Shown here: in pieces, positions 7,652 through 14,567 of the stretch | Numbering within the stretch: position 1 is the stretch's first letter | Layout of the letters: every line of letters begins with the position of its first letter | NCBI GenBank assembly: GCA_045603545.1 | Contig: JAZUMG010000001.1 | Coordinates: 1 to 17,388 of the forward strand | Length of the DNA: 17,388 nt | Direction: 5' to 3' | DNA from: CAAGNP01 sp045603545 | Lineage (GTDB): Bacteria > Bacteroidota > Bacteroidia > Bacteroidales > UBA932 | Notes under the pieces: generated by a model | What the model was told of the DNA's origin: nothing | The model's input: the letters and a program-made list of their open reading frames with translations, nothing else | The model's database searches: none | Translations under genes and position numbers: made by a program

Positions 7652-10300
7652 CTATTTTTTAAGGTTAGCTATGCTGTTCTTCAAATTCTCAATCTTGGTG
7701 GTGGCATCGCTCTGTTTCTTTCTCTCCATTGCGACTACAGCCTCAGGGGCATTCTGGACAAATCTCTCATTTGAAAGCTTGGCCTCTACACCTTTTAGGA
7801 ATTTGGTCAAGTGTGCGATCTCTGCCTCCATCTTGGCGATCTCCTCCTCAGCATTCACCATACCTGTCAATGGCACAAAGAACTCTATGGTATCCACCAT
7901 AAATGCGGCTCCGTTGGCACTGTTGTCGATATTCTCCACAATGGTTACCTCAGAAAGATTAGCCATTCTCTTGACTACAGAGACAATCTTCTCAGGGAAT
8001 GCACCCTTAATCTGAAGGGTAAGTGTCTCTTTTGGTGAAAGACCTTTGGACTGGCGGATATTTCTTATAGAGGCGATAGCACCCACACCCTGCTCAAAAG
8101 CGTGGATAGTCTCCACACTGTACTCTCCTGCCTTAGGCATAGGCTGAAGCATGATGGTCTCACCAGCTTTTCTCTCCTCTATATTCTGCCATAGCTCTTC
8201 TGTGATGAAAGGCATGATAGGGTGAAGAAGTCTTAGAAGCTTCTCGAAGAACACTATAGTAGCGTCATAAGTCACCTTATCGATAGGTTTGCCGTATTCC
8301 GGCTTGATAACCTCAAGATACCACGCACAGAAATCGTCCCAGAAGAACTTGTAAAGTGTCATCAGGGCATCAGAAAGCCTGAATTTTGAGAAGTGCTCAT
8401 CTACAATCTCGATGGTCTGTGAAAGTTTGTTTTCAAACCACTCTGCAGCAAGTTTCGAGTGCTCGCTCTGAGCCACCTCTGCACTCACCTCCCAACCTCT
8501 GATAAGGCGGTAAGCGTTCCATATCTTGTTACAGAAGTTTCTCCCCTGCTCCACTTGTGACTCATCGAAAAGGATGTCATTACCTGCCGAGCTGCACAGA
8601 AGCATACCAAGTCTCACACCGTCAGCACCGAACTGCTCCATAAGTTTGATAGGGTCAGGAGAGTTACCAAGCGATTTGGACATCTTTCTGCCGAGCTTGT
8701 CCCTTACAATACCGGTCAAATATACATTTCTGAAAGGTACATCCTGACAGAACTCATTACCTGCCATAATCATACGTGCTACCCAGAAGAAGAGGATCTC
8801 TGGTGCTGTAATAAGGTCATTTGTAGGATAATAGTATGCAAGTTCCGAGTTTGGAGTCTGATCGGGGTGACCAGGTTTTGATGCATCAAATACAGATACA
8901 GGCCACAACCATGATGAGAACCAGGTATCAAGAACATCATCATCCCTCCTTAGATCTTCCATCTTCACAGAAGGATCGATCTTTTGGGCAGCTGCCAATG
9001 CCTCTTCGATGGTAGCCTCTACCACAAATTCACCATTTGGAAGGTAATATGCAGGGATTTGCTGACCCCACCATAGCTGACGTGAGATACACCAGTCACG
9101 AACATTCTCCATCCAGTGACGATATGTATTTCTGAATTTGTCAGGGATAAGCTTGATCTCTCCATTCTCCACTTTAGCTAGAGCATCTTTTGCCAAATCC
9201 TCCATCTTGAGGAACCATTGCAATGAGAGTCTTGGCTCGATAACTGCATTTGTCCTCTCCGAATAGCCCACCTGAGAGAGATAATTCTCTTCTTTCTCCA
9301 AATGACCAGCCTCATCAAGCATTTTTGTAATCTTCTTACGTGCCACAAATCTGTCTTCACCTATCAAGATCTGAGCCTTGTCGTTAAGACATCCGTGCTC
9401 ATCGATGATATCGATAACAGGAAGTTTGTGTTTGATACCGAGTTCGTAGTCATTGATATCGTGTGCAGGGGTCACTTTAAGACATCCTGTACCGAAGTCC
9501 ATAGTCACATAGCTGTCCTCGATGATAGGGATCTCTTTGTTGATAAGTGGAACAAACACCTTCTTACCTTTCAGATAGTGGTATCTCTCATCCTCAGGGT
9601 TGATACATACAGCAGCATCCGCCATGATGGTCTCTGGACGGGTGGTAGCGATAACTATGTATTTATCAGAAGGTTTGCCATCCTCAGAGATGAAATACCT
9701 CAGATAGTACAGCTTCGACTGGGTCTCTTTACGGATTACCTCCTCATCACTCACTGCGGTAAGAGACTGTGGATCCCAGTTCACCATCCTCACACCACGA
9801 TAGATATAACCTTTCTTATAGAAATACACAAATGTATTGATAACTGCCTCGCTGAGTGGCTCATCCATTGTAAATTTGGTTCTGTCCCAGTCACAAGACG
9901 CACCGAGCTTCTTGAGCTGCTCCAGAATGATGCCACCGTGTTTCTCTTTCCACTCCCAAGCGTGTTTGAGGAACTCCTCACGGGTCAGTGACGATTTTTC
10001 AATCCCCTGCTCCTTGAGTTTGGCCACCACTTTGGCCTCAGTAGCGATAGAAGCGTGGTCTGTACCAGGGACCCAGCAAGCATTCTTGCCGTTCATCCTC
10101 GCACGGCGGACCAATACGTCCTGAATGGTATTGTTGAGCATATGCCCCATATGAAGCACACCTGTCACGTTTGGTGGTGGGATTACAATAGTGTAAGGCT
10201 CCCTTTCATCGGGTTCCGAATGAAAAAATTTATTCTCCAACCAATAGGCGTACCACTTGTCCTCTACCTCGAGGGGGTTGTATTTTACAGGTAATTCCAT
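7652..10300 (-). CDS. valS: Valyl-tRNA synthetase
   Basis: Class I valine-tRNA ligase of 882 residues from the chosen start. It has the HIGH-type motif PPNVTGVLHMGH (HMGH at about 50-53), the CP1 editing domain with TTRPETIMADAAVCINP and GTGCLKVTPAHD, the catalytic-core segment DDDVLDTWFSSWLWP, the KMSKS motif (about 539-543), an anticodon-binding helical domain, and a C-terminal coiled coil rich in Lys/Glu (final 65 residues) typical of ValRS. The frame stays open to an ATG at 10342, but MELPVKYNPLEVEDKWYAYW at 10300 matches the normal N-terminus. A TAAATTTG box (10354-10347) predicts transcription starting near 10340, almost on top of the upstream ATG, so 10300 is preferred. It heads the valS-to-rlmB block. 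Confidence 0.97.
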   Translation of the reverse strand: MELPVKYNPLEVEDKWYAYWLENKFFHSEPDEREPYTIVIPPPNVTGVLHMGHMLNNTIQDVLVRRARMNGKNACWVPGTDHASIATEAKVVAKLKEQGIEKSSLTREEFLKHAWEWKEKHGGIILEQLKKLGASCDWDRTKFTMDEPLSEAVINTFVYFYKKGYIYRGVRMVNWDPQSLTAVSDEEVIRKETQSKLYYLRYFISEDGKPSDKYIVIATTRPETIMADAAVCINPEDERYHYLKGKKVFVPLINKEIPIIEDSYVTMDFGTGCLKVTPAHDINDYELGIKHKLPVIDIIDEHGCLNDKAQILIGEDRFVARKKITKMLDEAGHLEKEENYLSQVGYSERTNAVIEPRLSLQWFLKMEDLAKDALAKVENGEIKLIPDKFRNTYRHWMENVRDWCISRQLWWGQQIPAYYLPNGEFVVEATIEEALAAAQKIDPSVKMEDLRRDDDVLDTWFSSWLWPVSVFDASKPGHPDQTPNSELAYYYPTNDLITAPEILFFWVARMIMAGNEFCQDVPFRNVYLTGIVRDKLGRKMSKSLGNSPDPIKLMEQFGADGVRLGMLLCSSAGNDILFDESQVEQGRNFCNKIWNAYRLIRGWEVSAEVAQSEHSKLAAEWFENKLSQTIEIVDEHFSKFRLSDALMTLYKFFWDDFCAWYLEVIKPEYGKPIDKVTYDATIVFFEKLLRLLHPIMPFITEELWQNIEERKAGETIMLQPMPKAGEYSVETIHAFEQGVGAIASIRNIRQSKGLSPKETLTLQIKGAFPEKIVSVVKRMANLSEVTIVENIDNSANGAAFMVDTIEFFVPLTGMVNAEEEIAKMEAEIAHLTKFLKGVEAKLSNERFVQNAPEAVVAMERKKQSDATTKIENLKNSIANLKK

Positions 10301-10346
10301 AAAGTATTTATAATCTATATTTGTTTCCGTTTTATTATGCAATCTG

Positions 10347-10354
10347 CAAATTTA
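10347..10354 (-). promoter_or_regulatory. -7 box for valS
   Basis: The minus strand reads TAAATTTG, an exact TAnnTTTG match, about 47 bases before the preferred valS start at 10300. No clear TTTG box lies 19-21 bases upstream. It is back-to-back with the -7 box for DUF3467. Confidence 0.4.
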
Positions 10355-10367
10355 GACATTTTATTCG

Positions 10368-10375
10368 TATCTTTG
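10368..10375 (+). promoter_or_regulatory. -7 box for the DUF3467 operon
   Basis: The plus strand reads TATCTTTG, an exact TAnnTTTG match, 22 bases before the ATG at 10398. The -33 region is weak (TCTG at about 21 bases). It lies 13 bases from the opposing valS -7 box. Confidence 0.5.
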
Positions 10376-10397
10376 TGCATAGTAACATTCAAATATT

Positions 10398-10724
10398 ATG
10401 GAAAATAACCAAAAAAATCCCCAAGGGAAAGAATTGAGTCTCAATCTTCCGGAAGAGGTAGCCAAAGGAAGTTATGCCAATCTTGCCATTATCACCCACT
10501 CTACCAGTGAGTTCATTATAGATTTTGCCAGAATTCTCCCGGGCATCCCCAAACCATCTGTCACCAACAGGATTATCATGACCCCTGAGCATGCAAAACG
10601 CCTTGCCAGGGCCCTGGAGGACAATATTGCCAAGTTCGAAAACCAGTTCGGCGAGATCAAGCTCCCTGAGCAGAAGATGATACTCCCCCCTATGGGATTC
10701 GGACCGAATACCCCTAATGCCTAA
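10398..10724 (+). CDS. DUF3467 domain-containing protein
   Basis: A 108-residue soluble protein of the DUF3467 family, common in Bacteroidota and of unknown function. The family core is visible: GSYANLAIITHSTSEFIIDF, then the PG-(I/x)-PKP-x-VTNRIIMTPEHAKRLARAL segment, then a helix ending FGEIKLPEQ. The tail is rich in Pro/Gly/Asn (PPMGFGPNTPNA). No signal peptide or membrane segment is present. It is the first gene of a plus-strand run (DUF2520, kdsC, maf) with only 8 bases to the next gene, suggesting a shared transcript. The start is supported by a TATCTTTG promoter box 22 bases upstream. Confidence 0.9.
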   Translation: MENNQKNPQGKELSLNLPEEVAKGSYANLAIITHSTSEFIIDFARILPGIPKPSVTNRIIMTPEHAKRLARALEDNIAKFENQFGEIKLPEQKMILPPMGFGPNTPNA

Positions 10725-10732
10725 GGGACAAA

Positions 10733-11563
10733 ATGAAAAACAGACACTTCAGAATATCTATTGCCGGAGCAGGGAATATGGCTTTCCGCCTTGGCATTGC
10801 CCTCAGAGATGCAGGGCACACCATCTCCAGGATATGGTGCCGCCGCAGGGATGCCGGGGAAAAACTTGTCTCAATCCTCAATAGCGAGGGTGGCGAGGCT
10901 GCGTACACTGACAATCTTGCAGATTTGCTTGATGCAGAGATAATTGTACTTGCTGTCTCAGACAATGCCATCAATGAAATGGCGGTAAAACTTGCTGCGG
11001 AAGCAGCACACGCCACCCTGCCAGGAGCCCCAATAGTACTCCACACATCCGGAGCTACCGCAATTGATGCCCTGGAGCCACTTATCAGCAGAGGAATCCC
11101 TTGCGGAGTGCTGTGGCCTATGATGACACTATCCAAAAACAAGAATCTCGATTTCAAGGAGGCACCCCTTCTGATAGAGCATCAGGACGAGGAGACAGGT
11201 GCAATATTGAAAGAGATAGCATTCTCCCTGAGGTGCGAACACTTCTCTTGTGACTCTGCAAAAAGGCTCCAGATGCATTGTGCAGCGGTATTTGCATCCA
11301 ACTTTGTCAATTATGCCCTGAGCCTCGCATTCGAACTTGCAGGGGATAAAGCTCCCTACCTGATCCCCACCGCCATTGAAGCTGTGAGGAAGTGCTGCAT
11401 ATTCCATCCGGACCAGGTGCAAACCGGCCCAGCTCTCCGAGGTGACCACAAAACACTGGAAAAACACCTGGAGATGCTACAGAACCTCGGCATGAAAGAA
11501 CACGAAGAGATATACAGAGTGATCAGCAAAAATATCCCCAACAGAGTTAAAAAAGTCAAATGA
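10733..11563 (+). CDS. Rossmann-like DUF2520 oxidoreductase-like protein
   Basis: A 276-residue protein with an N-terminal NAD(P)-binding Rossmann fold (ISIAGAGNMAFRLGIALRDAG, residues 8-28, a G-x-G-x-x-A dinucleotide loop) and the C-terminal helical DUF2520 domain (from about residue 140, with FSCDSAKRLQMHCAAVFASNFVNY and the later VQTGPALRGDHKTLEKHL). The layout resembles 6-phosphogluconate dehydrogenase-type and F420-dependent NADP reductase-like enzymes, so an NAD(P)-dependent dehydrogenase is likely, but the substrate is unknown. One base separates its TGA from the kdsC ATG, so the two are transcribed and probably translated together. Its partnership with the Kdo phosphatase does not by itself show a role in LPS synthesis. 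Confidence 0.9.
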   Translation: MKNRHFRISIAGAGNMAFRLGIALRDAGHTISRIWCRRRDAGEKLVSILNSEGGEAAYTDNLADLLDAEIIVLAVSDNAINEMAVKLAAEAAHATLPGAPIVLHTSGATAIDALEPLISRGIPCGVLWPMMTLSKNKNLDFKEAPLLIEHQDEETGAILKEIAFSLRCEHFSCDSAKRLQMHCAAVFASNFVNYALSLAFELAGDKAPYLIPTAIEAVRKCCIFHPDQVQTGPALRGDHKTLEKHLEMLQNLGMKEHEEIYRVISKNIPNRVKKVK

Positions 11564-11564
11564 T

Positions 11565-12095
11565 ATGGCAAACTATAAAACCAAATTACACCAGATAAAA
11601 GCATTTGCATTTGATGTGGACGGGGTCCTTACAGACGGCACATTCCAGTCCACTGCAGACGGAGACCTTCTCCGCACCTTCAATGCCAAAGACGGCTTTG
11701 GACTGAGGACTGCCATCAACCAAGGATTCCCCGTCGCCATCATTACAGGAGGTCAGTCCAAAAGTATATCAAATCGCTTTGTCCCTGTGGGAGTTAAGGA
11801 CGAAGACCTCTACCAAAGCTCCAGGAACAAAATACCCGATTTTGAGGACTTTTGCAGCAGATATGGACTCAAACCTGAGGAGGTGGCCTTTATGGGTGAC
11901 GACATACCGGACATCCCCATCCTGAAAGTGTGCGGACTGGCAGTTTGTCCAGCTGACGCAGTACCTGAAGTAAAGTCAGTATGTGATTATATATCAGCAT
12001 TTCCTGGTGGCAAAGGATGCGTAAGAGACTTAGTTGAACAAGTACTTAAAATTCACGGAAAATGGTTCTATCAGACCGATGCCATATCAGGATAG
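11565..12095 (+). CDS. kdsC: 3-deoxy-D-manno-octulosonate 8-phosphate phosphatase (KdsC)
   Basis: A 176-residue haloacid dehalogenase-superfamily phosphatase without a cap domain, as expected for KdsC, which forms tetramers and releases Kdo from Kdo-8-phosphate for the LPS inner core. HAD motif I is FAFDVDGVLTDG (Asp17 nucleophile, Asp19 acid), motif II is the AIITGG turn, and motif IV is VAFMGDDIPD. The C-terminal GGKGCVRDLVEQVL helix matches KdsC. kdsA and kdsB are not in the window. A few residues at the very end (FYQTDAISG) extend past the usual KGKW end, so the stop has probably drifted slightly. Some relatives of this fold act on other phosphosugars, but the motif order favours KdsC. 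Confidence 0.9.
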   Translation: MANYKTKLHQIKAFAFDVDGVLTDGTFQSTADGDLLRTFNAKDGFGLRTAINQGFPVAIITGGQSKSISNRFVPVGVKDEDLYQSSRNKIPDFEDFCSRYGLKPEEVAFMGDDIPDIPILKVCGLAVCPADAVPEVKSVCDYISAFPGGKGCVRDLVEQVLKIHGKWFYQTDAISG

Positions 12096-12106
12096 TCCCA
12101 CCCATC

Positions 12107-12128
12107 ATGCCCGACTCCGTTCGGGCAT
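12107..12128. repeat. Palindromic REP-like hairpin between kdsC and maf
   Basis: A perfect 8-bp inverted repeat: ATGCCCGA (12107-12114) and TCGGGCAT (12121-12128) around a 6-base loop. No U tract follows on either strand, so it is not a standard terminator. The CATGCCCGAC...TCGGGCAT form resembles dispersed palindromes found in many bacterial genomes; this is from memory and cannot be verified here. It lies 18 bases before the maf start. Confidence 0.55.
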
Positions 12129-12145
12129 CCAAACCACATAAAAAG

Positions 12146-12724
12146 ATGCTTAAAAATCGTAAAATAATCCTCGGATCAGCCTCCCCCAGACGGAAGGTGC
12201 TGCTATCTCTCCTGGGGCTCGAATTCACAGTAGAACTCCCCTCAGACAACGACGAAACCTACCCTGCAGACACCCCATACGCAGAGATACCACGCGTCAT
12301 ATCCCTAAAAAAATCACATGCATTTTCAAGACCGCTGGAGAAGGACGAAGTGCTTATCACAGCAGACACTATGGTCTTCGGTCCAGGCAAATACCCTTTA
12401 GGGAAACCAAAAGATGCTGATGATGCTTTCAAGATGCTTGTAGCACTCTCCGGATGCACCCACGAAGTGATAACTGGAGTGACCCTCAGAACATCTAAAG
12501 CAATACATACATTTACCACCTCTACCGAAGTAACATTCAAAGAGTTGAGCGAAGAAGAAATTTACTACTATATAGAGAATTACCACCCATTTGACAAGGC
12601 CGGTGGCTATGCTATCCAGGAGTGGATCGGGGCCATCGGGATCACTTCTGTAAACGGCTCATACTTCAATGTAGTGGGCCTCCCTGTACAAAGGGTCTAT
12701 GAAGCCTTGAAGAAACTGGACTAA
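12146..12724 (+). CDS. maf: Maf family nucleoside triphosphate pyrophosphatase
   Basis: A 192-residue Maf/YhdE-type enzyme that hydrolyses non-canonical or excess nucleoside triphosphates to monophosphates. The signature IILGSASPRRKVLLSLLG (residues 5-22) is intact, followed by the ET-P-AD segment, ISLKKSHAF, the ADTMVFG motif, GKPKDADDAFKMLVALSG with THEVITGV, and the FDKAGGYAIQEWIG and GSYFNVVGLPVQRVYE C-terminal motifs of the YhdE branch (dTTP/UTP pyrophosphatases). The frame is open from an ATG at 12062, but those 28 residues overlap the kdsC end and the hairpin. MLKNRKIILGSASPRR at 12146 is the family start. The last codons overlap the convergent recQ gene by four bases. Expected to be transcribed with kdsC. 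Confidence 0.92.
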   Translation: MLKNRKIILGSASPRRKVLLSLLGLEFTVELPSDNDETYPADTPYAEIPRVISLKKSHAFSRPLEKDEVLITADTMVFGPGKYPLGKPKDADDAFKMLVALSGCTHEVITGVTLRTSKAIHTFTTSTEVTFKELSEEEIYYYIENYHPFDKAGGYAIQEWIGAIGITSVNGSYFNVVGLPVQRVYEALKKLD

Positions 12725-14436
12725 CTATTTGATTTACAAATATCACAGACTCCACAGTCGGAAGACTCCGCCTGTCCGAAATATTTGAGAAGCCTCCTGC
12801 TCCGGCATGGAGGATTTTCTTTATCTACAAGATGGGACACATAGTCTATCACAGCCCTCAGCCTCTTCCCGAAGTTCTCTTTACGCTCCTCATAATACTT
12901 CTTGGATATCTTTAGATTATCAGGAGTAAGTCTCTCATTATTAACAAAGATAAGAGGCGAACGAGATTGGGGTATATAATCTATCACCCTCATCCTCGAG
13001 AGCTCCACAAGCATCCTTTTTACCTCCTTGTCGCTCTGCCGTATCACCTTGGCTATATACTCCTCATCTATCGACACAAGATGGGAGAAGAGTGCCGGGT
13101 ATATCCTCATCAAGGCCTTCAGGAAAGAATCCATTCCCGGGTCAGATAACTGGATTCTGTAGAGGTCATCCCTGCTCACAGAGAACATTATTCTACTTGG
13201 ATTGTCTATCTCCTCAGTGACGCTCCAGTACCCGGACAATTCGATATATTTTATCGCATAGTAGGCTGTCGCCGAATGGAGCTTGAAATGTTTTGCAAAA
13301 TCTATAAGATTGAACTTTCTGGTAGTCCCCTCCCCATCTCCGTAAGCAATACCGAGATACATGAACATCTTCTGATATACATCGGCAATATACTCAAGTG
13401 GCGGGAATGAGACCTGAAAAATCCTTTTCAACCTCACAAGATCCGTTTTGTTCCACAAAAGGACAGCTTTGGATGAGAGCCCGTCCCTACCCGCTCTACC
13501 TGCCTCCTGGAAATAGGATTCGAGCGATTCCGGAAGATCAATATGGCATACAAACCTCACATCGGGCTTATCTATACCCATTCCGAAAGCATTTGTGGAC
13601 ACCATCACCCTCAAATTCCCCTTTTTCCACCTGTCCTGCTTCTCAGAGCGCATCTCTTTACCCACCCCTGCGTGGTAAAAATCGGCATCCACCCCCTGGG
13701 TCTTGAGAAAAGCTGCTATCTCCTCCGCCTTTTTCCTCTCCCGCACATAAACTATACCACTTCCCGGGATACTTTCACACACCTTCACCACATTGCCCAA
13801 CTTATTCTCACATTCACGGACTATATAAGCCAGATTGGGGCGTTCGAAGCTTGACCTGAGGAGATTCTTCTCTTTGAACTGCAGAGTCTCCATTATATCC
13901 TCCGCCACCCTCTCTGTTGCTGTAGCAGTAAGAGCTATGAATGGGACATTGCCCCCTACCACATTGCGGAGCTCATTTATCAGAAGGTAATCAGGCCTGA
14001 AATCGTAGCCCCATTGGGAGATGCAGTGGGCCTCATCCACCACTATGAAATTGACCTCCATTTTAGCCACTCTGGCGAGGAAAATATCTGTTCGGAGCCT
14101 CTCCGGAGAGACATAAAGGAATTTATAATCGCCATAGATGGCATTGTCCAGAGCCACATCTATCTCATGGAAAGTCATCCCGGAGTATATAGCCAGCGCC
14201 TTTATCCCCCTGGCTTTCAGGTTCTGCACCTGATCCTTCATCAGAGAGATAAGGGGCGTCACCACAATGGCTATTCCGGGCTTTGCCAATGAAGGTATCT
14301 GGAAACACAACGACTTACCACCTCCCGTAGGGAGAATGGCGAGGGTATCCTTGCCAGAGAGAGCAGAATCTATAATTTCTCTCTGCATAGGTCTGAACGC
14401 CGTATAACCCCAATATTTTGTTAATAATTTCTCCAA
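12721..14436 (-). CDS. recQ: RecQ-family ATP-dependent DNA helicase
   Basis: A 571-residue 3'-5' superfamily 2 helicase with Walker A ILPTGGGKSLCFQIP (GKS at about 40-42), motif II DEAHCISQWGYDFRPDY (DEAH 134-137), a SAT-like LTATAT and motif VI QEAGRAGRDG. After the helicase lobes comes a winged-helix-like region, and only then the four-Cys zinc cluster (C544, C561, C564, C567: P-C-R...DCGVCDIC) at the extreme C-terminus. In E. coli RecQ this cluster precedes the winged helix, and an HRDC domain follows. The HRDC domain is absent here. This looks like the Bacteroidota RecQ form. The start is TTG at 14436, chosen because GGAGGT (14448-14443) sits 6 bases upstream and no in-frame ATG is close. 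Transcription runs convergent with maf and divergent from pckA. Confidence 0.92.
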   Translation of the reverse strand: MEKLLTKYWGYTAFRPMQREIIDSALSGKDTLAILPTGGGKSLCFQIPSLAKPGIAIVVTPLISLMKDQVQNLKARGIKALAIYSGMTFHEIDVALDNAIYGDYKFLYVSPERLRTDIFLARVAKMEVNFIVVDEAHCISQWGYDFRPDYLLINELRNVVGGNVPFIALTATATERVAEDIMETLQFKEKNLLRSSFERPNLAYIVRECENKLGNVVKVCESIPGSGIVYVRERKKAEEIAAFLKTQGVDADFYHAGVGKEMRSEKQDRWKKGNLRVMVSTNAFGMGIDKPDVRFVCHIDLPESLESYFQEAGRAGRDGLSSKAVLLWNKTDLVRLKRIFQVSFPPLEYIADVYQKMFMYLGIAYGDGEGTTRKFNLIDFAKHFKLHSATAYYAIKYIELSGYWSVTEEIDNPSRIMFSVSRDDLYRIQLSDPGMDSFLKALMRIYPALFSHLVSIDEEYIAKVIRQSDKEVKRMLVELSRMRVIDYIPQSRSPLIFVNNERLTPDNLKISKKYYEERKENFGKRLRAVIDYVSHLVDKENPPCRSRRLLKYFGQAESSDCGVCDICKSNS

Positions 14437-14442
14437 AATATT

Positions 14443-14448
14443 ACCTCC
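14443..14448 (-). promoter_or_regulatory. Ribosome binding site deciding the recQ TTG start
   Basis: The minus strand reads GGAGGT, a full Shine-Dalgarno match, six bases ahead of the TTG at 14436. Strong Shine-Dalgarno sequences are otherwise scarce in this window. Confidence 0.6.
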
Positions 14449-14453
14449 ATTTA

Positions 14454-14485
14454 TTGCTTTTACAAAGTTAAATAATATATCTTTG
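14454..14485 (+). promoter_or_regulatory. pckA promoter
   Basis: TTG (14454-14456) and TATCTTTG (14478-14485) are 21 bases apart on the plus strand, a good match to the Bacteroides consensus. The predicted start is near 14491, giving a leader of about 77 bases with no obvious Shine-Dalgarno sequence. It overlaps the recQ -7 box on the opposite strand. Confidence 0.55.
14463..14470 (-). promoter_or_regulatory. -7 box for recQ
   Basis: The minus strand reads TAACTTTG (exact TAnnTTTG), 26 bases before the recQ TTG, predicting a short leader that contains the GGAGGT. The -33 region is not a good match. It lies inside the spacer of the pckA promoter. Confidence 0.45.
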
Positions 14486-14567
14486 CGTGGAAATTTTCGG
14501 CAGCATTTTTGCAGTAAATGGAAAACAGTTTATTAACTATAAAAAGAGATAAAACAAATATTTAATT

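Noticed and set aside
9302..9991. 229-residue plus-strand frame opposite valS
   Set aside because: It lies wholly within the valS editing and catalytic region, whose minus-strand motifs are intact; no recognisable family in the antisense translation.
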